Shown here in pieces: positions 15,734 through 24,448 of a stretch of 64,000 nucleotides of DNA (positions within the stretch are counted from its first letter, which is position 1; each line of letters opens with the position of its first letter). The notes below the pieces were generated by a model. The model was not told the DNA's origin and searched no databases. It saw only the letters and a program-made list of their open reading frames with translations. The DNA comes from a virus. Location: positions 1 to 64,000 of IMG/VR virus record IMGVR_UViG_3300009194_000009; one strand, given 5' to 3'. Both the position numbers and the translations under genes were made by a program.

Positions 15734-18213
15734 ATGTCTTATGTAAGTGCATTTATTGACGATGATGATATGGTTGTCATCGAACGAGTAAATGGTGAAA
15801 GAACAATAAAGAAAGATAAGGTGGAGTATGTCTACTATACACTAGACCAGTATGGTGACCACAAAACCATATTTGACGAAAGCTGTACCAAACATATCTA
15901 CGACAATCGCCGGGAATTTTATGGTTCCATGAAACAGTATCCTAAAGATATTGTCTATGAGAACGATGTTAATCCAGTATTCCGGTATCTCAGTAAAAAT
16001 TACGACTTCGAAGAAACACCCGATCTTAATGTTGCATTCTACGATATCGAGGTGGCTTTCCATAAAGAAACTCGGTATTCAAATCCAGAGTTGGCCGAAA
16101 ATGAAATCATATCTGTAGCAGTATACCAAAACTGGTCAAATACTATGTTCATGATTGCCCTGCCACCACCCACTATGACAATGAAAGAATGCGAAGACAT
16201 ATGTACTAAGATTGAGTCCGAAGAATACGAGTATGACTTGAAGTGTATTATGGTTGACTCAGAAGCATCACTTTTAAAGTGTTTTCTTTTGTTGATCGAA
16301 GATAGTGATGTTATATCCGGTTGGAACTCCGAATCATACGATTTCAAATACATTTATAATCGAATTCCTAAAATCATAGGCAGGCACTACCTCAAAGAAC
16401 TATGCATAGGCGGTAAAGAACCTAATAGGAAAACAGTAAGGAACGATAAAACTAAACAGTTCGAAGAGATATACACACCAATTGGTCGTGTACACCTCGA
16501 CTATATGAATCTATATAAGAAATATACATATATAGAACAACCGACCTATAAGTTGGATCATATTGCTTATATCGAACTTGATGAACGCAAGGTCGAATAT
16601 TCTGGATCGTTAGATCAGTTATATAAAGAAGATTTTGAATTATTCGTAAGATATAACATTAAAGATACCTATCTTGTTAAGCGAATTGACGATGAGAAAG
16701 AGTTTATTGATCTGACAAACCTTCTGGCACACAACAACGGTGTACTGTTAGAGACAACGTTGGGTACCGTAGGGATCACTGAACAAGCAATCATTAACCA
16801 AGGTCACTATTATAGTGAAGATGAGCTTATATTCCCATCTAAGCCTGAGAAAGATGAAAACATTTCAGGCGCAGCAGGCGCTTTTGTTTCTCCACCCAAA
16901 ATTGGGATACGTAAGCTTGTTGCAGGTAACGATATCAACTCTCTGTATCCGTCAGTGATTCGTGCGCTTAATATGAGCCCTGAAACACTTATTGGTCATA
17001 TTAATAGTGACGAAACTGATCAAATCGTTATTGATAAAGTAGAAAGCGGTGAATGTGAATCATTTGCAGAGGCATGGCAACCATTCTTCAATACTATTGA
17101 ATTTGAAAGAGTAATGAAGGGTAGTGATGAAGAGGTAACATTTGAATTCAATAGATCCGATGAAACAGTTACTGCACCAGCCTATAAAATCAGAGATATG
17201 ATTTATAATGACGATAAGTTCACAATTAGTGCAAATGGTACTGTTTTCAGTCGAGAGAAACAGGGTGTTATTCCAGCTCTTCTAGAGCGTTGGTATTCTG
17301 AACGTAAGAAGATGCAAGCTGAGGCTGAAAAGTGGGAAAAGATTATGATTGAAACCACTGACCCTGAAGAGAAAGAGAAAGCAACAAAAGAATATAAGTT
17401 CTGGGATCAGCGTCAGATGGCTAAAAAAATTAATCTTAACGCGTAAAGTACTGCGCCTTCATATAGTAATATATGTCGAATAACTCCTTTAATTGCTGGG
17501 AACTCCTATAAGGACAATCAGCAGCCAAGCCCAAACGGGAAGGTTCAACGACTAGTCGTAAGACGTACACTCAAGTGAGTGGAAAAGGGGAGCAACCAAT
17601 ATGGTTGATGATATAGTCTGATCTTGTATGGTAACATACAGCAGTTCATAAGAGAACGGGACAGAATTAACGACTCTGTTCGAACATTAATGTGTACGGT
17701 GCATTGCTTAATAAATACTGTCGTTTTTATGACAAGCGTATTGGTCAATCAACTACATTAACTGGTCGTAGTATCACCAGACATATGAGTTCGCATATCA
17801 ATGAACAGATTTGTGGTACGTATACACATTTAGGTGATTCTATTATATATGGTGATAGTGTCGAAGGCGATACTATTATCAATACCACTATGGGTGATAT
17901 GACCATAGAGCAAGCCTTTTCTATGGGAAATAAGTTCTGGAATCAGGAATCTCACGGGAAAGAGTATAGTCACAATGATAACATGAAAGTTAAGACCTTT
18001 GATCCTGATAAGGATGAAACGTATTATGGCGATATAAACTACATATACCGCCATAAGACGAGTAAACCTAGGTGGAAGATTGTTGACAGTGACGGCAATG
18101 AGGTCATAGTGACCGGAGATCACAGTGTCATGATCGAACGTGATAACACTATTGTGAAAGTAAAACCCAGTGATATACAGGAAGGTGATGTTCTGGTATC
18201 GTTCGATGAATAA
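15734..18213 (+). CDS. 43: DNA polymerase N-terminal part with intron and split-intein N fragment
   Basis: Family B replicative polymerase, N-terminal portion. The reading frame is 15734-17444 joined to 17693-18213 (743 residues). Visible motifs: Exo I FYDIEVAF, Exo II GWNSESYDFKYIYNRI, Exo III YNIKDTYLVKRI, Pol A NDINSLYPSVI, and Pol B KKINLNALYGA, which forms only after the group I intron is removed. The chain reaches YGD of motif C at 17848-17856 and then becomes the N fragment of a split intein (118 residues). Without RNA splicing, translation stops at TAA 17444-17446, exactly at the exon edge. The remaining Asp of motif C is encoded by another gene (19135-20652), so neither part can polymerise alone. 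AGGAGG precedes the ATG. Confidence 0.92.
17445..17692 (+). ncRNA. Group I intron in DNA polymerase gene
   Basis: A 248-base intron without an open reading frame. Conserved core elements are seen in order: P (AATTGCTGGGAAC, from 17491), Q (AATCAGCAGCCAAG, from 17516), R (GGTTCAACGACTA, 17542-17554) and S (GATATAGTCTGATC, about 17609-17622). The 5' exon ends in T (17444), which can form the G-U pair of P1: exon GCGU 17441-17444 with intron GCGC 17453-17456. The intron ends in G (17692). Joining 17444 to 17693 restores GCG-TTG-TAC, giving NALYGALLNKY, the expected motif B. Most like the subgroup found in DNA polymerase genes of other large phages. Boundaries are inferred from exon continuity. 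Confidence 0.88.
17857..18210 (+). other. Split intein N-terminal fragment (pol-c site)
   Basis: 118 residues starting with Ser (SVEGDTIINTTMGDMTIE) directly after YGD. Block A is this first strand set; block B is VTGDHSVM with the T-x-x-H pair that activates the N-terminal splice bond. The fragment ends at DIQEGDVLVSFDE and a stop codon, as split inteins do. Its C-terminal partner is at 19135-19266 beyond a homing endonuclease gene. Similar in sequence to the complete second intein at 19273-19743. Confidence 0.9.
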
Positions 18214-18224
18214 TTGCACCTTGG

Positions 18225-18232
18225 TATAAATA
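18225..18232 (+). promoter_or_regulatory. Late promoter box, homing endonuclease gene
   Basis: TATAAATA, the exact T4 late consensus, 41 bases before the endonuclease start. The expected transcription start falls within the left arm of the adjoining palindrome. Confidence 0.7.
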
Positions 18233-18260
18233 GTTATGGAGACACGTGTCTCCATAACTA
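18231..18260 (+). repeat. 30-base perfect palindrome upstream of homing endonuclease
   Basis: Each arm is 15 bases with no loop (TAGTTATGGAGACAC and its reverse complement). The right arm touches the ribosome site AGGAG (18260-18264). In long transcripts from the polymerase promoter it could fold and hinder the ribosome site; a transcript begun at the late box would lose part of the left arm. Confidence 0.85.
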
Positions 18261-18272
18261 GGAGAAACATAT

Positions 18273-19145
18273 ATGCCAAAGTGTTTAGAATGCGGAGTTG
18301 AATTACCGCGATTGCAATGGACTCATTTTAAGTATAAGTGTACCGGAAGGTTCTCTAATGGACGAGAATATCAGGAGTTTTACAAGGGTGCCAAATTAGT
18401 AGATGATGATATTGCTAAAAAAACGTCTCTTACTCTTGGGAACTTTATCAAGAAATATGGGAAGGGCGTTGGTACTGAGAAGTGGAATGAGTACCGTCAG
18501 AAACAAGCATATAGTAATACGTTTGAGTATAAAAAACAAAAACACGGTTGGTCAGAAGAAGATTACAGTGAGTTTAATAAATCTAGGGCGGTGACGTTGG
18601 AAAACTTTATTAAAAAATACGGTATTGAAGAAGCAACGGAAAAGTTTGATCGGTATTGTAAGCGCCAAGCATATACCTGTTCAGAAGAGTATTTCATTGA
18701 AACGTACGGACTCGATGAAGGGCGTAGGAAATACAATAATTTTGCTAAAATTAGGGTGGGAAACGTTTTACGCCTATATTCACAGGGTATTTCAAAAATA
18801 GAAAATGAGGCATATAATGCATTGAAATGTGTGTGTCCTGCAATAGAACACCAAGTGACACTTGATGGATCTTACTTTGGACCATATGATTTTGGGTCCA
18901 TAGAAAGAAAAAAAGTCATTGAATTTTATGGTAGTTATTGGCACTGTGATGCACGGATTTATGAAGCTTCGTATCATCATAGCCAAATAGATAAGAATGC
19001 CAGAGCAATTTGGAACCATGATGCACGAAAAAGAAGCTATGCATTGAATCAAGGTTATAAAGTATATGTGATTTGGGAAATGGATTGGATGAATGACAGG
19101 GAAAATGTTATTGAAAAGGTAAAAAGGTGGTGGAGTGAAAGCTAA
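18273..19145 (+). CDS. Vsr/EDxHD-type homing endonuclease within the split intein
   Basis: A 290-residue free-standing endonuclease gene between the two halves of the split intein. The N-terminus has a zinc-finger-like CLECG...H...C pattern (Cys4, Cys7, His17, Cys22) common in phage homing enzymes. Residues about 50-165 contain three similar helix-turn units (NFIKKYG...TEKW; NFIKKYG...TEKF; FIETYG...RRKY), probably DNA-binding modules. The C-terminal domain (about 185-285) has the Vsr-like fold signature: FGPYDFGSIERKKVIEFYG, YWH, an IWNHDARKRSYALNQGY helix and VYVIWEMDW. It should cut uninterrupted polymerase genes and spread the arrangement. It ends inside the start of the next gene (11-base overlap). 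Confidence 0.85.
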   Translation: MPKCLECGVELPRLQWTHFKYKCTGRFSNGREYQEFYKGAKLVDDDIAKKTSLTLGNFIKKYGKGVGTEKWNEYRQKQAYSNTFEYKKQKHGWSEEDYSEFNKSRAVTLENFIKKYGIEEATEKFDRYCKRQAYTCSEEYFIETYGLDEGRRKYNNFAKIRVGNVLRLYSQGISKIENEAYNALKCVCPAIEHQVTLDGSYFGPYDFGSIERKKVIEFYGSYWHCDARIYEASYHHSQIDKNARAIWNHDARKRSYALNQGYKVYVIWEMDWMNDRENVIEKVKRWWSES

Positions 19146-19266
19146 AAGAACAAAAGTGGTTTCGGTAGAGCAACTTGAGGATTTTTCCGACGAGTACGTA
19201 TATGATGTTGGTATGTGTAATAGTGAGCATAATTGGTTTTTTGGTAACAACATACTTCTGAAGAAT
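19135..19266 (+). other. Split intein C-terminal fragment
   Basis: 44 residues with block F DEYVYDVGMCNSEHNWFFG and block G NNILLKN followed by Thr. The penultimate residue is Lys rather than the usual His, which is tolerated in some inteins but may need help for Asn cyclisation. The +1 residue is Thr of extein YGD-TD. Confidence 0.88.
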
Positions 19267-20652
19267 ACGGATAGTGTTCGTAAGGATACTCTAATCGAAA
19301 CCAGCATGGGAGAATTAGACATTGAATCATTATTTGAAGAATGCTCAATAAAGTGGGAAAATCATGGTAAAGAGTATGCCGCTGATGAACGATTGAAAGT
19401 ACCTTCGTATGAGAATGGTAGTGTCCTATGGAAAGTACCGGACTATATATACCGTCATCGAACAAAGAAGAACATGTTCCAAATAATTACAGCTTCAGGG
19501 AACAACGTGTTTGTCACAGAGGATCATAGCTGTATGACTGTGTGTGAGAATGGCCATATGGTAGAGAAAAAACCACATTCGTTACAGACAGGAGAAAATG
19601 TTATTATTTATCGAGATACGAAACCTGTCATGGAACAAATAGCGGATGTTGTTCACACAGGAGAGATAGATGATTATGTCTATGATATTGGTGTTGATGA
19701 AGACACCCCTTACTTTTTCGCCAATGGTATATTAGTTCATAACTCATCGTATTTCTCCGTCTATGAGGCTTATATGGCATCTGGTGATGAAGAAAAACAG
19801 TCAATGGCCAAAGCTATGTTCGATGATCGTGATCTAGCCGTGCAGATTTATGATTCTATTTCAGAAAAAACTAATGAAAGTTTCCCATCTTTCATGAATG
19901 AAAGATTTAACACTGGGATCGATAATGGAACTATAATTAAGGCAGGTCGTGAAAACCTTGCAAGTCATTCATTGTTTATTAAGAAAAAGCGTTATGCTAT
20001 GAATTTGTTTGATAAAGATGGTATTCGACTTGATAAGAACGGTAAAAGTGGTAAATTGAAGATCATGGGTCTTCAAATAAAAAGGTCAGATACCCCTAAA
20101 ATGATCCAAGATGCGTTGAAAGAAGGTATGGATATGCTTCTCAATGGTGTTCCTGAGAATGAAGTGATCACATACTTTACTGAATTCAAAGATGAACTGT
20201 CGCAAAAATCACCATGGATTTTAGGACGCCCGAGTGGTGCAAACGCGGTTAAACACTATACAGACCTGCACTATAAGTATGTGAACGGGGAAATAAGTAA
20301 AAAACCTACCATACCGGGAGCGATTGCAGGAGCAATTACATGGAATGAGCAATTGGACATTAATAATGAAGAACATATTGAAAGAATTGGTGATCAATCT
20401 AAAGTTGTTACCTGTAAACTGAGGAAAAATGATTTTGGTTATACGAATATTTCGTATTTGACTGACCAGACCCAATTTCCTGATTGGTTTAAAGAAATGC
20501 CATTTGATACAGAACTAATGTTAGAAACAATATACTATAAACCGTTACTAACAATCTTTGGTGTTCTTGGATGGGATGTGAACCTTATAAGGAAAGGTAC
20601 CAAATTTAAAGATATGTTCATCATGGATGATGACGATGAAGAATTCTTTTAA
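19135..20652 (+). CDS. 43: DNA polymerase C-terminal part with intein C fragment and second intein
   Basis: 505 residues in four parts: split intein C fragment (1-44), two extein residues Thr-Asp (45-46), a complete mini-intein (47-203), and the polymerase C-terminal extein (204-505) beginning SSYFSVYEAY. After both splicing events the chain reads YGD-TD-SSYFSV, a standard motif C. The later KKKRYAMNLFDKDG is the KKRY primer-binding motif, and the acidic end FKDMFIMDDDDEEFF may contact the sliding clamp. Total spliced polymerase is about 929 residues, close to T4 gp43 (898). The start is GTG 19135 with GGTGG/GGAG just upstream, inside the endonuclease gene, so translation of the two is coupled. 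Confidence 0.92.
   Translation: MKAKRTKVVSVEQLEDFSDEYVYDVGMCNSEHNWFFGNNILLKNTDSVRKDTLIETSMGELDIESLFEECSIKWENHGKEYAADERLKVPSYENGSVLWKVPDYIYRHRTKKNMFQIITASGNNVFVTEDHSCMTVCENGHMVEKKPHSLQTGENVIIYRDTKPVMEQIADVVHTGEIDDYVYDIGVDEDTPYFFANGILVHNSSYFSVYEAYMASGDEEKQSMAKAMFDDRDLAVQIYDSISEKTNESFPSFMNERFNTGIDNGTIIKAGRENLASHSLFIKKKRYAMNLFDKDGIRLDKNGKSGKLKIMGLQIKRSDTPKMIQDALKEGMDMLLNGVPENEVITYFTEFKDELSQKSPWILGRPSGANAVKHYTDLHYKYVNGEISKKPTIPGAIAGAITWNEQLDINNEEHIERIGDQSKVVTCKLRKNDFGYTNISYLTDQTQFPDWFKEMPFDTELMLETIYYKPLLTIFGVLGWDVNLIRKGTKFKDMFIMDDDDEEFF
19273..19743 (+). other. Complete mini-intein (YGDTD/S site)
   Basis: 157 residues from Ser (SVRKDTLIETSMGELDIE) to HN (GILVHN), followed by Ser. Block B is VTEDHSCM; blocks F and G are DDYVYDIGVDEDTPYFF and ANGILVHN. 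No endonuclease domain. It is clearly related to the split intein two residues upstream: both share the SV..DT.I.T.MG start, HGKEY, a Y-IYRH-T-K segment and a VT.DHS.M block. Confidence 0.9.
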
Positions 20653-20715
20653 TGGTTGACGATATGAGAATTGATGATAAACTGGCCATATATTGAAAAA
20701 TGAGGTAATAAAAAT

Positions 20716-21486
20716 ATGCAAAGTGTTCTAAAAGATGTAATTCGATATACCCATGAACTGGGTGAATTTGAAGCATTTAAAATAGTAGTAGATAAAGATG
20801 GTAACGGAAAGGTTAAGTCATCTTCAAAAGACTTGTCCATTATAATGGATGCAACTCTGAAGAATCCATTACCAGAATTATACAATAAAAATCTTGACGA
20901 AGATAAGAAAACCACCGTTGGTTTTTCACGTCTAAACGTACTAGCTGGTTATGTGAATTCTCCGGTCTTTAATGAAGAAAATGGCTCACAGTTGTCTGTT
21001 AAATACAAGGAAGCAAGTGGATCTCCTGATGAAATAAAATTCTCATCAGACCTTGGGCATAAATGTACATATCGCTTTATGAACCCAGAAGCCGTTAAGC
21101 AAAAAGTTAAAACCTTCCGTTTGGCAAGTGGTTCATCCACTGATTACGATATTAGTTTTCAGCCATCGGAACAGTTTCTAAAGGACTTTCAGTCATTTGC
21201 ATCTATTCTTGCTAAATTTAGTAATGAGTTTTCTTTTAGTATTGATGATGGGGTTCTATATATGAATCTAGGTGATGACGATACTGCACGTTTCCCCGTA
21301 TGTGATACTGATTGTGAGAGTATCAGTCCGGTCAATACGTGGCCAATTAAGCAGGTACTGTCGATTTTGAAGCAGGCTCCTAATATTGAAAACATTACAT
21401 TCAATATTTCGGATGAACTATCAATGATCAATATCAACGTTGACACGGACCACGCAGTATATTCATTTCAACTAGCAAGTATTTAA
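20716..21486 (+). CDS. 45: DNA polymerase sliding clamp (gp45-like)
   Basis: A 256-residue protein just downstream of the polymerase. Low-complexity motifs are few, but the two-domain beta pattern, acidic character and C-terminal NISDELSMININVDTDHAVYSF strand set (in two parts) follow T4 gp45 (228 residues). The clamp tethers gp43 to DNA and in T4 also connects late transcription to replication through gp55, which is present at 12.3 kb. GAGGT precedes the ATG. Genes 44/62 for the loader are not in this window. Confidence 0.8.
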   Translation: MQSVLKDVIRYTHELGEFEAFKIVVDKDGNGKVKSSSKDLSIIMDATLKNPLPELYNKNLDEDKKTTVGFSRLNVLAGYVNSPVFNEENGSQLSVKYKEASGSPDEIKFSSDLGHKCTYRFMNPEAVKQKVKTFRLASGSSTDYDISFQPSEQFLKDFQSFASILAKFSNEFSFSIDDGVLYMNLGDDDTARFPVCDTDCESISPVNTWPIKQVLSILKQAPNIENITFNISDELSMININVDTDHAVYSFQLASI

Positions 21487-21489
21487 CAG

Positions 21490-21509
21490 TGGGGGTTTTA
21501 CTACCCCCG
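21490..21509 (+). other. Intergenic hairpin after clamp gene
   Basis: Stem GGGGGT/ACCCCC with a six-base loop. There is no T-run behind it, so it is a weak terminator at best or a message stabiliser. Confidence 0.5.
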
Positions 21510-21528
21510 ATAATCTTAGGAGAAGATC

Positions 21529-22512
21529 ATGTTTGAAAATTTAAAATTACGAAAAGTGAGGAAAAAGATCGCAAACTATATCGATAAAATGGAATATAAC
21601 CGTGCTTTTCAAACTACAGTTACTGATGTAGTGCGATATAATAAGAATAAGCCGTTGATTGAACTCAATCCTCTATCCATTAATCATTTCCTCATTTCAT
21701 GCGGCATGCCTGAAGTATACGCTCATCGTTTCCAGTGTGAGTATGATCATTTAGTGGCATCTAAAGGTGATCTTTCTCATGGAGCGAAGTCTTCACAGAC
21801 CCAGAAAGAAACATACAAAGCATTTATGAAGGCTAAAAAAGATTGCAATGAAATTACTGAATACGATATGGTCCGAAACATCATTCTATATGAAAAACGG
21901 TTCGCACCTGATGATTTAAAGTACGATATTCAACTAAAGTCTAATGAATTAAATCATTTGGATGTGATAATGGATGAGGATGTAACTAAAGAAGAGCGTG
22001 ACGCTGCTGAGCTAGAGTTGCGTAAAGAAATACTTAAATTACGTTATAAAAACGAAGAAATTTCATATCTGGATTATGAAAAGTCGTTGTACACACTAGA
22101 AGATAGGAAATGGTTCAACTATCAGATTAAGCTCGATGAAGAAGATGATCGTCCTAGTTCTTTTGAACTACAAGTAGATTATAACGATCAGTTTGTAAGA
22201 TGGTTAGAAAGTAATAATATAACCCTTCAGGGCACTGAACATGAAGACGTTGACCCTAATAGTGAAGAATATGTGGAGCTACTAGTTGAGAAGTGGGCAA
22301 AATCAGCACTTATGTCCCTTGCAGCAACTATGCTAGTTGACGATGGTGGGGAGACGTTTCGCTCCGTGGTGGCTAACGAACCAGAGGGAACAGTAGTTCA
22401 GCACTTGGAAATTGATCGTGATAATCTAGAAGACTATTATGGTGATACGCTCAGTGCTGAAGAAATTAGAGATATTGCGAATAAAACTAGAAACCGCAGA
22501 ATATACAAATGA
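21529..22512 (+). CDS. Hypothetical replication-block protein
   Basis: A 327-residue, charged, largely helical protein between the clamp and the exonuclease gene. The central part has acidic helices (residues 130-230). No catalytic motif or nucleotide-binding loop seen, so it is not a clamp loader subunit. It overlaps the exonuclease gene by 4 bases (ATGA), implying coupled expression and a replication-related role by context only. Confidence 0.65.
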   Translation: MFENLKLRKVRKKIANYIDKMEYNRAFQTTVTDVVRYNKNKPLIELNPLSINHFLISCGMPEVYAHRFQCEYDHLVASKGDLSHGAKSSQTQKETYKAFMKAKKDCNEITEYDMVRNIILYEKRFAPDDLKYDIQLKSNELNHLDVIMDEDVTKEERDAAELELRKEILKLRYKNEEISYLDYEKSLYTLEDRKWFNYQIKLDEEDDRPSSFELQVDYNDQFVRWLESNNITLQGTEHEDVDPNSEEYVELLVEKWAKSALMSLAATMLVDDGGETFRSVVANEPEGTVVQHLEIDRDNLEDYYGDTLSAEEIRDIANKTRNRRIYK

Positions 22513-23504
22513 GTAAAACAAATATAATAATAGACTTCAATAATCTGTTTCATCGTATGAAACATCAAACCATAAAGGGTGCGTCTGATGACGAACGTAT
22601 TGGTATGGTGATGCATCAATTATTAGTTGGTATGCGCTCAGCATGGAATAAGTTTCATGCTGATAGATGTGTACTAGCGTTAGAAGGTAAAAGCTGGCGT
22701 AAGCATATATACCCAGACTATAAGATGAACCGTGTTGCAAAGCGTTTACAGAGAAAGCCTTCTGAAATTGAATTAGATGAAGAATTTCAAAAAGCTGCGA
22801 ATGATTTTGTTGAGTTTATCGACTTATACACGAATGTTCCAGCAATATCATCACCTAATGCAGAGGCTGATGATGTAATAGCGACATATATCTTCGATAG
22901 ACCAGATGAGAATCATATCATCGTATCATCTGATAGTGACTTCCATCAACTAATTACCGACAATGTTAAAATGTATGATGCAATGAAAGGTCATATAATC
23001 ACATCAAATGGTATTTTTGATGATAGGATGCGCCCGGTCATGGATTCAAAAACTAAAAAACAAAAAGTAATTGGTGATCCTGAATGGATACTGTTTAAAA
23101 AATGTATTCGTGGAGATTCTTCGGACAATATTTCGTCTGCTTACCCAAGACTGCGAGAAAAAAGTACTAAAAATAAAGTGGGGATGATTGATTGTTTTGA
23201 AGATCGTAAGACAAAAGGATTTGAATGGAATACAGTAATGCTTCATGAGTGGGAAGATCACAAAGGAAATAAGAATAAAGTTAAAGATGTCTATGAGATG
23301 AATAAGCTACTCATTGATCTAACAATGATACCAGACTTTATAATTGATGAAATCCGACAGTCGATTGATGAAGCAACTGTTAAGCGCATACCAAATTCTT
23401 CGATGGGATTCAAATTTGTGAAATTTTGCGCTAGGTATGATTTGATTAATATAGGGAACAACCCATCTTTATATTTAGAATTTCTTGGAAAGATATATGA
23501 ATAG
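22509..23504 (+). CDS. rnh: 5'-3' exonuclease / RNase H (FEN family)
   Basis: A 331-residue flap nuclease of the T4 RNase H type, which removes RNA primers and flaps on the lagging strand. Acidic metal-binding residues are in place: NIIIDFNNLFHR near the N-terminus, SPNAEADDVIATYI (about 118), SSDSDFHQL (about 138) and CIRGDSSDNI (about 200). T4 RNase H is 305 residues. Translation starts on the ATGA overlap with the upstream gene. It continues directly into a small coiled-coil protein. Confidence 0.88.
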   Translation: MSKTNIIIDFNNLFHRMKHQTIKGASDDERIGMVMHQLLVGMRSAWNKFHADRCVLALEGKSWRKHIYPDYKMNRVAKRLQRKPSEIELDEEFQKAANDFVEFIDLYTNVPAISSPNAEADDVIATYIFDRPDENHIIVSSDSDFHQLITDNVKMYDAMKGHIITSNGIFDDRMRPVMDSKTKKQKVIGDPEWILFKKCIRGDSSDNISSAYPRLREKSTKNKVGMIDCFEDRKTKGFEWNTVMLHEWEDHKGNKNKVKDVYEMNKLLIDLTMIPDFIIDEIRQSIDEATVKRIPNSSMGFKFVKFCARYDLINIGNNPSLYLEFLGKIYE

Positions 23505-23712
23505 GATAGATGACCTGAAAAAGAAGCTTAAAGCCATGAAGATTAAAGGGTCTAGATCCCTTACTCTTGATGTGTCGTATATCGAAGATCTAGTTAGAGA
23601 AATCGATGCATTTAGTGGAAGTTCTGACAGTACTGAAACCACTACAGTATCTAAAAATGAAGAAAATAAAAGTAATGAAAAAATAACCATCCATGGTGGG
23701 AGTTTTAAATAA
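23497..23712 (+). CDS. Small coiled-coil protein
   Basis: A 71-residue protein from ATG 23497, overlapping the exonuclease gene end by 8 bases. The open frame extends to TTG 23485 but GGAA sits properly before 23497. N-terminal half basic and helical (DDLKKKLKAMKIKG), C-terminal half serine/threonine-rich. Unrecognised. Confidence 0.55.
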   Translation: MNRIDDLKKKLKAMKIKGSRSLTLDVSYIEDLVREIDAFSGSSDSTETTTVSKNEENKSNEKITIHGGSFK

Positions 23713-23715
23713 ATA
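23708..23715 (+). promoter_or_regulatory. Late promoter box
   Basis: AATAAATA followed by C, 45 bases before the gene at 23761. It overlaps the preceding stop codon and fits the window-wide late box. Confidence 0.4.
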
Positions 23716-23760
23716 CAATAACATTACATATAACTAAAAATAAGAAGAACGGATATTTCA

Positions 23761-24024
23761 ATGTCTAGACCGAAACCAACTGTGCTATTGGAGCATGTGA
23801 ACCCAAAAGATGGAAAATGTGAGCAGATAATAGAGGGAAGTGAACTTTATGCTGTGGTTTATAAAGGTAAGCCTATAAATGTTAAAAGTTTCAACAAGTT
23901 GCAAGATAAATGCCCTGCTTACAAAAAAACAGCATTTACGAGTAGAGCCCATGCAGAAAACCTAGCCGAAAGATTGAATAAGCTGTTTGATACAGATGAT
24001 TTTACTGTAAAAGTGTATGATTAA
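23761..24024 (+). CDS. Hypothetical small basic protein
   Basis: An 87-residue protein with a Cys-containing middle (DGKCEQIIEGSELYAVVYKG) and a C-terminal helix AFTSRAHAENLAERLN, a pattern of small alpha/beta phage proteins. Unrecognised. It overlaps the next gene by 8 bases. Confidence 0.6.
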   Translation: MSRPKPTVLLEHVNPKDGKCEQIIEGSELYAVVYKGKPINVKSFNKLQDKCPAYKKTAFTSRAHAENLAERLNKLFDTDDFTVKVYD

Positions 24025-24358
24025 AGAAAAGCTAGTCGATGCTATTAATGAACAATTCGATGATACATTTGAAATCATTGATATTTTCTTTACATCAACG
24101 CCAAATGATGGTAAGCTTAGATTTTGTGGATATAGACATTTGTGTAAAATGTACACATTCTACGAAGCTGAGTTGAAATTTAGTAAACGAGCGCTTGATT
24201 ATTTGGCTTTACATAAACGAATTAAGGGCTTATACTACTTGGCGAACACTAAGGAAAAAGACGTAGTGAAGCTATATACTACTGATCGTTCCATAGTGAA
24301 TCGCTTGAAACTGTATGGTGGTGACTTCGAAAAATTAGCCAACTCATACAGAATTTAA
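24017..24358 (+). CDS. Hypothetical protein
   Basis: A 113-residue protein with mixed secondary structure (RFCGYRHLCKMYTFYEAELKF in the middle). Unrecognised. Starts inside the preceding gene, so the pair is translationally coupled. Confidence 0.6.
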   Translation: MIKEKLVDAINEQFDDTFEIIDIFFTSTPNDGKLRFCGYRHLCKMYTFYEAELKFSKRALDYLALHKRIKGLYYLANTKEKDVVKLYTTDRSIVNRLKLYGGDFEKLANSYRI

Positions 24359-24377
24359 AAAATGTCTAGAAACGGTG

Positions 24378-24406
24378 TTGACATACCAAACGAAACTGTT
24401 TAAACT
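24378..24406 (+). promoter_or_regulatory. sigma70-like promoter, moxR gene
   Basis: TTGACA (24378-24383), 17-base spacer, TAAACT (24401-24406), 43 bases before the start of the MoxR gene. Confidence 0.65.
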
Positions 24407-24448
24407 TGTACTCACAAATCGCAAACTAAATTGTAAAGGAGCTTTAAC

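Noticed and set aside
18214-18272. Palindrome as a plain terminator after the intein N fragment
   Set aside because: No T-run follows; its contact with AGGAG and the late box suggest a regulatory role instead.
20652-20696. 14-codon open frame overlapping the polymerase stop
   Set aside because: Too short, with no ribosome site or conserved feature to support it.
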